From assembly GCA_020354085.1 (NCBI GenBank), contig CP070641.1, positions 1,755,098 through 1,764,552 on the forward strand: a stretch of DNA of 9,455 bases, read 5' to 3'. The position numbers and the translations under genes are program-made. The notes below the pieces were generated by a model. That model was not told where the DNA came from. It worked only from the letters and a program-made list of their open reading frames with translations, and made no database searches. This stretch comes from Pseudomonadota bacterium (GTDB lineage Bacteria > Pseudomonadota > Gammaproteobacteria > Acidiferrobacterales > Sulfurifustaceae). Every line of letters begins with the position of its first letter. Position 1 is the first letter of the stretch. This document shows, piece after piece, positions 6,121 through 9,455 of this stretch.

Positions 6121-6927
6121 ATGTTCGCCGCGCGCGCCAACGAGGTTCCCTATAAGGCGATAAATCCTGCGGCGACTATCGTACCCCGCAACGCGTTCGC
6201 CTGCGCGCTCCTAACCCTGTTGTGGTGGCTTCCAGCCCCTCTGCAAGCGGCTACCGATGAAGCGTGGGTGCGCGCGATCGTTAAGCGCGACTTGGAGACG
6301 ATCGGTCGGTTGTTGCCGACGACTGAAAGCATCGATGCCACGACGGAGGACGGACGCACGGCGCTGATGCTGGCGGCCGGAAGCGGCCGGTCGGATCTGG
6401 TGAAGGAATTACTTGCACGAGGCGCGCGGGTAAACGTTGCCAATCAGCGTGGAGGCACCCCGCTCATGTATGCCGCGACCGCGGGTGACGAAGAGGCACT
6501 CGAGCTTTTGCTCGCCCGTAGCGCTCAGGTCAATGCGCGGGCGCGCAATGGTTGGACGGCGCTATTACTGGCGTCGGCAAGCGGTCATGAACAGCAGGTG
6601 AAAACCCTGCTCGCGCACGGCGCCGACCCGAACGTGGCCGATATCTACGGGTGGACGGCACTCATGCGGGCGGTGGCCACGAATCGGGTGGCGGTCGTGA
6701 AGGTATTGCTCGAAACGGGCAAGGCTGACGTCACCGCGCGCGACGACAGCGGCAAGACCGCCTTGCATCATGCAGCGGCCGAAGGCGACGAGGAGAGCGT
6801 GAGGTTATTGCTGCGCCACGGGGCGGCGCGCGATGTGCGGGACCGCGACGGGCGTACACCGCGCGCCATGGCAGCGGCACTCGGTCACGAAAGCGTGGCG
6901 GCATTACTAAAGGACACGGCGCCTTGA
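6121..6927 (+). CDS. Exported ankyrin-repeat protein
   Basis: A 268-residue protein made mostly of ankyrin repeats, which bind partner proteins. An in-frame TGA (6118-6120) directly precedes the ATG, so the start cannot lie further upstream; a modest AGGA at 6110-6113 is seven bases away. Residues 24-43 (NAFACALLTLLWWLPAPLQA) look like a Sec signal peptide with cleavage after LQA, behind an unusually long N-region of about 23 residues. Repeats run at about 77-106, 111-139, 143-172, 176-206 and 210-239, with degenerate caps at 45-75 and 243-265. Hallmarks include DGRTALMLAAGSGR, GGTPLMYAAT, GWTALLLASASGH and GKTALHHAAAEGD. There is no Cys in the repeat domain. It follows the formate dehydrogenase operon after a terminator-like hairpin, so co-function is uncertain. 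Periplasmic ankyrin proteins are known elsewhere (for example AnkB next to a catalase in Pseudomonas), but the partner here is unknown. Confidence 0.9.
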   Translation: MFAARANEVPYKAINPAATIVPRNAFACALLTLLWWLPAPLQAATDEAWVRAIVKRDLETIGRLLPTTESIDATTEDGRTALMLAAGSGRSDLVKELLARGARVNVANQRGGTPLMYAATAGDEEALELLLARSAQVNARARNGWTALLLASASGHEQQVKTLLAHGADPNVADIYGWTALMRAVATNRVAVVKVLLETGKADVTARDDSGKTALHHAAAEGDEESVRLLLRHGAARDVRDRDGRTPRAMAAALGHESVAALLKDTAP

Positions 6928-6940
6928 GCGTGTCTGTCGT

Positions 6941-7684
6941 CTAGCAGAGCACTTGGTTGCGACAGTAGTCCGTGAGTTTCACCACACGTGTATCGTTGGC
7001 GACCAAGTCGCGCACGCGGGAGGTCTGATGCTCAAGGGCAAGGCGAAAGCCGAATTCCTTGAAGAAACGGTCGAACATCTCTCCACCGTAAGTGCCGACG
7101 GCATAAAGATGGCCAGTGCTCTTGTCTTCCTCGAGCAGAATCGCTGCGAGCGGCTGTTTCGCCGGCCCGCCCAACACACGCGCGCCGTGGGCCGGGTCGT
7201 AGACGCTTTTTTCCGAGCAGCAGTAGATGACCTGCTCGCGTTCCGATTTCTTCTCGCGCGCATCGCGAAACTGGACGCGTTCGTGCCGGTAGTTGATGAA
7301 GCTGACTTCGCGCGCTGGATGCGACATCTTGTGCGCGCAGATGGCGGAAAATGCCACGATCGAGCGCTGTGGGCCGATACCGCCCTGCCAGGCATAGCGC
7401 TGGCCATCTTCAGTTTGCAGGTCAGTGCTGGTCGTCGGTTTCCCCAGGTTGAGTAGAAAACACGGCGTGGCGAGGAACGGATAATGGAACAGATAGTTTT
7501 CGCCCACCGCCAGCGAGGCGGCGGTGATCGGCAAGCCGGTATCGTCGACCAAGCGGGTACGGTTATAACGCCTGGCGCTGGCATCGGGTTGCGCGAGCAC
7601 GCTGGGGCTCGCCCCGATCAGGGCGAGGGCCGAGGCACACAGACGCACGAAGCCTCGACGGTTCATGGTGCGGTCGTTGCTCAT
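6941..7684 (-). CDS. Tat-signal Rieske-like protein with a non-canonical cluster site
   Basis: A 247-residue protein. The N-terminus MSNDRTMNRRGFVRL has a Tat-like twin Arg (Arg9-Arg10), a hydrophobic core and a likely cleavage after VLA (Ala31). The fold looks Rieske-like: box 1 is AICAHKMSHP (Cys116, His118), box 2 is IYCCSEKSVYDPAHG (Cys155), followed by the typical GGPAKQPLAAI. Against the usual C-T-H-L-G-C and C-P-C-H-G-S boxes, the second His ligand aligns with Glu158, and both disulfide-forming Cys align with Ser (Ser121, Ser157). An extra Cys156 is present, and the protein ends in DYCRNQVLC. A longer frame reaches 7771, but AGGAGGTGA (complement of 7689-7697) selects the ATG at 7684. 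It converges on the ankyrin gene with 13 bases between stops. Cluster binding is not certain and the redox partner is unknown. Confidence 0.75.
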   Translation of the reverse strand: MSNDRTMNRRGFVRLCASALALIGASPSVLAQPDASARRYNRTRLVDDTGLPITAASLAVGENYLFHYPFLATPCFLLNLGKPTTSTDLQTEDGQRYAWQGGIGPQRSIVAFSAICAHKMSHPAREVSFINYRHERVQFRDAREKKSEREQVIYCCSEKSVYDPAHGARVLGGPAKQPLAAILLEEDKSTGHLYAVGTYGGEMFDRFFKEFGFRLALEHQTSRVRDLVANDTRVVKLTDYCRNQVLC

Positions 7685-7688
7685 CGGC

Positions 7689-7697
7689 TCACCTCCT
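7689..7697 (-). promoter_or_regulatory. Strong ribosome binding site fixing the Rieske-like protein start
   Basis: On the minus strand this reads AGGAGGTGA, a near-complete anti-16S match, four bases from the ATG whose first base is 7684 (seven bases from the AGGAGG core). It rules out the upstream alternative start at 7771, which would place a 29-residue non-signal extension before the Tat motif. Confidence 0.85.
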
Positions 7698-7797
7698 GCG
7701 CGCCACGCGCGCGGCTCGACCACGGCGTCATTCAAGCAAAAGCGCGCAACGCGGGCAAATCCCGATTGCACTGCGTGAAAACGGCCAGGCGATACGC
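7698..7797. promoter_or_regulatory. Divergent intergenic region, presumed promoters
   Basis: About 100 bases separate the leftward Rieske-like gene (with its RBS) from the rightward small gene at 7798. Promoters for both are expected here. I see TTGCAC at 7766-7771 on the + strand as a possible -35 element but no good -10 at proper spacing, and no clear operator palindrome. The assignment rests on gene orientation only. Confidence 0.3.
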
Positions 7798-8274
7798 ATG
7801 AATTTTCTGCGAGTAACGCGCCTGGATGATTCCGACACGCGCGTCTACGAATCGGCAGCGCATCCGGGCGAGTGGGCGGTGTGCGGAACCTCGGCGTTCT
7901 TCGCCGTCGACGTCGGCGACCTGATGGGAAAGGCTCACCAGGCGTTTCGCCACGGATTTCTCGGGATCGGCAGCTTCGGCTGGACCACGCTGGTTCATGT
8001 CGATGAGATCACGCCGGTCGAGTACTTAAGGGTAATCGACAAGCTTGCCAATTATCTCGCGGCACACGGCGCGCCGACTGCCGAGGCAGCCCGCGCCGCC
8101 GCGCAGGAAGAAGTAGAGTACACGGCGAGTCTTTGCACGCACCCGCGCCACACGCTAATGGCGCTGGAGCGCACGCTTGAGGGCGAAGAAATCGTTGAGA
8201 GCTTTCGCGTGGTGCCGCGGCCCGACGGTCTCGATCACGGGCGCGTCAAACTTTGGGGACCGGCCGAGGATTGA
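7798..8274 (+). CDS. Uncharacterised conserved protein, possibly DUF6505 family
   Basis: A 158-residue soluble protein with no signal peptide or membrane segment. The N-terminal half (MNFLRVTRLDDSDTRVYESA, then PGEWAVCGTSAFF, GKAHQAFRHGFLGIGSFGW) and the C-terminal half (EEVEYTASLCTHPRHTLMAL, then GEEIVESFRVV) resemble proteins I recall as DUF6505; that name is from memory and unchecked. No catalytic motif is evident; the two Cys (in WAVCGT and SLCTHP) and the His residues do not form a known site. The start is the ATG at 7798 with only a weak AGGCGA about five bases upstream. It is divergent from the Rieske-like gene and convergent with the methyltransferase gene (nine bases between stops). 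The function is unknown; divergent placement hints at shared regulation with the Rieske-like gene. Confidence 0.8.
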   Translation: MNFLRVTRLDDSDTRVYESAAHPGEWAVCGTSAFFAVDVGDLMGKAHQAFRHGFLGIGSFGWTTLVHVDEITPVEYLRVIDKLANYLAAHGAPTAEAARAAAQEEVEYTASLCTHPRHTLMALERTLEGEEIVESFRVVPRPDGLDHGRVKLWGPAED

Positions 8275-8283
8275 CTGTTCGTA

Positions 8284-8853
8284 CTAGACGCGCGGACGGC
8301 GGCCGACGAAGTGGCTCAATGCATCGTGCATCTGCGGGTTGTCGTTGGTCGCGATCAGCTCGAAGTCGGCAAACTGGGCCGCCAGCTCACCGGGTTCCAG
8401 CAGAAACGCCGGATTGAAACTCGGTTTCGCCTGTAGCCAATGGATGTTGAAGGTCTCGTAGATCAGCAGCCCGCCGGGGACGAGCGCGTTTTTTAGCCGC
8501 GGAATCAGGGCGCGGTCAAGGAAGCGCACGACCAGAATCAACGCAAAGTGCGCAGCCGGTAGCTTGAACTGATCGAGATCGGCCGCGACCAAATGCACCG
8601 GTAGCGGCCTGCGCCGCAGTTGCGCGCGACAGTGCCGAAGCGCGGTAAGGCTGCCGTCGACGGCGATGACCTCGTAGCCCTGTTTCGCGAGATAGAGGGC
8701 ATTTTGGCCGACGCCGCACGCGACATCGAGCGCAAGCCCATCGCCCGTCAGAAGCGCGACATGCTGCGTGAGAATCGGGTCAGGCGTGAACGAAGGATTC
8801 GGATTGCCGGCGGCGTATTTCCGTTCCCAGCGCTCGCGATCAGAGACGCTCAT
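8284..8853 (-). CDS. Class I SAM-dependent methyltransferase, TehB-like
   Basis: A 189-residue Rossmann-fold methyltransferase with an unknown methyl acceptor. Motif I is LALDVACGVGQNALYLAKQG (residues 40-59), followed by the acidic ribose-binding residue in VIAVDGS (Asp66), AADLDQF (about 90-96), and the post-motif segment VPGGLLIYETF (125-135). The ending ALSHFVGRRPRV completes the final strand. The N-terminus RERWERKYAAGNPNPSFTPD is typical of small TehB/UbiE-like methyltransferases often annotated near tellurite-resistance proteins, but these names say little about the substrate. The length is normal for the subgroup. No strong SD precedes the ATG (complement of 8851-8853), so the start is likely but not certain. 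Its upstream neighbour on the same strand, the helicase gene, ends 28 bases before this start, so the two may be co-transcribed. Confidence 0.88.
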   Translation of the reverse strand: MSVSDRERWERKYAAGNPNPSFTPDPILTQHVALLTGDGLALDVACGVGQNALYLAKQGYEVIAVDGSLTALRHCRAQLRRRPLPVHLVAADLDQFKLPAAHFALILVVRFLDRALIPRLKNALVPGGLLIYETFNIHWLQAKPSFNPAFLLEPGELAAQFADFELIATNDNPQMHDALSHFVGRRPRV

Positions 8854-8881
8854 GGCGCCAGCATACCCCGCCGACGCGCAA

Positions 8882-9455
8882 TCAGTTGAGCGACGGTTTC
8901 GGCGCCGTGCTCAGCGGTTTGCGCAGCAGCGCGTTGTGTGCCTGCCAGGCGGTGGCCGGATCGAGCTCCGTCAGGAACTGCGCCTCGCCGGCAACTTGCA
9001 CTGCAATCGGCACGCCGTCGCGATAGAGGATGCGATTGCCGGCCAGCGCCGGCACACGCGCTCCTGGGATGAGCACGCCGACCAGGTTGAGCGGATCGGC
9101 GGCGCTGAGCGATACCAGTGTTTCGTTCCCCGGTCGCTTGCGCATGGCGCGCAGGCTGCCGACCGCCTCGGGCAGCGCGTACTGCTCGCCCGCGACGCCA
9201 TTGACGAATCGCCCGCCACGGATCTCGCCGCGCGCTTCCAGTCGTCGATAGACGCGCAGCAACTCGTACCAGGGCGGCAGCCAATCGGCCTCGCGTTCGA
9301 GCATACGCCGGAACACGACGCCATAGCGTTTGAGCAAGACACGCGCCGCGGCCTCGACTACTTCGGGTTGCAGGCGTGCGGCATCGCGCGCCGCCGTATC
9401 CCCAGGCGTGACGTTGCGCACGCGCAGCGTCCAACGGCCGGCTTCCTCGATACTC
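8882..9455 (-). CDS. lhr: Lhr-type large ATP-dependent DNA helicase, C-terminal part only
   Basis: About 190 C-terminal residues of an Lhr-family (Large helicase-related) superfamily 2 protein, implicated in DNA repair. The frame is open to the right edge; codons beyond the apparent GTG at 9421 read EEAGRWTLRVRNV, matching the Lhr segment that usually has AGRW, so the start and the whole helicase core lie outside the window. Recognisable downstream segments are LLKRYGVVFRRMLEREADWL (winged-helix part), PPWYELLRVYRRLEARGEIR, GGRFVNGVAGEQYALPEAV, LSAADPLNLVGVLIPG and GNRILYRDGVPIA; this run is highly conserved in the family. The C-terminus KPLSTAPKPSLN ends at the TGA (complement of 8882-8884). 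Helicase motifs cannot be checked here. No sign of a frameshift in the visible part. Confidence 0.87.
   Translation of the reverse strand, partial: SIEEAGRWTLRVRNVTPGDTAARDAARLQPEVVEAAARVLLKRYGVVFRRMLEREADWLPPWYELLRVYRRLEARGEIRGGRFVNGVAGEQYALPEAVGSLRAMRKRPGNETLVSLSAADPLNLVGVLIPGARVPALAGNRILYRDGVPIAVQVAGEAQFLTELDPATAWQAHNALLRKPLSTAPKPSLN

Noticed and set aside
6913..6934. Inverted repeat GACACG / CGTGTC near the convergent ends of the ankyrin and Rieske-like genes, as a two-way terminator
   Set aside because: Only six pairs with a 10-base loop, and no T-run on either side; likely chance.
7685..7771. Longer 276-residue version of the Rieske-like protein
   Set aside because: The strong SD (complement of 7689-7697) and the Tat signal place the start at 7684; the extra 29 residues would overlap the SD.
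8850..9434. 194-codon minus-strand frame overlapping the Lhr helicase region
   Set aside because: Arg/Ala-rich translation without motifs; the other minus frame carries the conserved Lhr C-terminal segments.

Overview
The window is GC-rich, densely coded bacterial DNA. The gene content (a Tat-exported molybdenum formate dehydrogenase with a TorD-type chaperone, a Tat-targeted small protein and a four-haem-ligand cytochrome b; a Tat-signal Rieske-like protein; an Lhr-type helicase) points to a respiring or chemolithotrophic proteobacterium. Beta- or gammaproteobacteria seem most likely, but that is an inference from gene content, since no rRNA is present.

Positions 1-5988 (+ strand) hold a tightly packed formate dehydrogenase operon of seven genes, entered part-way through its first visible gene. 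In order they are: a TorD-family chaperone (5' end outside the window), a 71-residue Tat-targeted peptide of the formate-dehydrogenase-region type, the 980-residue catalytic alpha subunit (Cys rather than selenocysteine at the active site), the four-cluster ferredoxin-like beta subunit, two tiny lipoproteins in tandem, and the cytochrome b gamma subunit. Almost every gene has a clear Shine-Dalgarno sequence, two of them overlapping the previous stop codon. A perfect 12-bp hairpin followed by TTT closes the operon at 6022-6054. The expected pathway is periplasmic formate oxidation at the molybdopterin site, electron transfer through five [4Fe-4S] clusters, and quinone reduction via the b-haems.

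Positions 6121-6927 (+) encode an exported ankyrin-repeat protein. It converges on a minus-strand Tat-signal protein with a degenerate Rieske site (6941-7684). Divergent from that is a small uncharacterised protein (7798-8274), which converges on a class I SAM-dependent methyltransferase (8284-8853, minus). The right edge holds the C-terminal part of an Lhr-type large ATP-dependent helicase (8882-9455, minus, running off the window).

The least explained parts are the pair of small lipoproteins inside the formate dehydrogenase operon, which share a C-terminal motif and sit beside a beta subunit that lacks the usual membrane anchor; the 32-residue mature Tat peptide; and the Rieske-like protein, in which one cluster-ligand His position is Glu and both disulfide Cys positions are lost. 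No mobile element, CRISPR array, tRNA or rRNA was seen, and no gap without a gene exceeds 300 bases.
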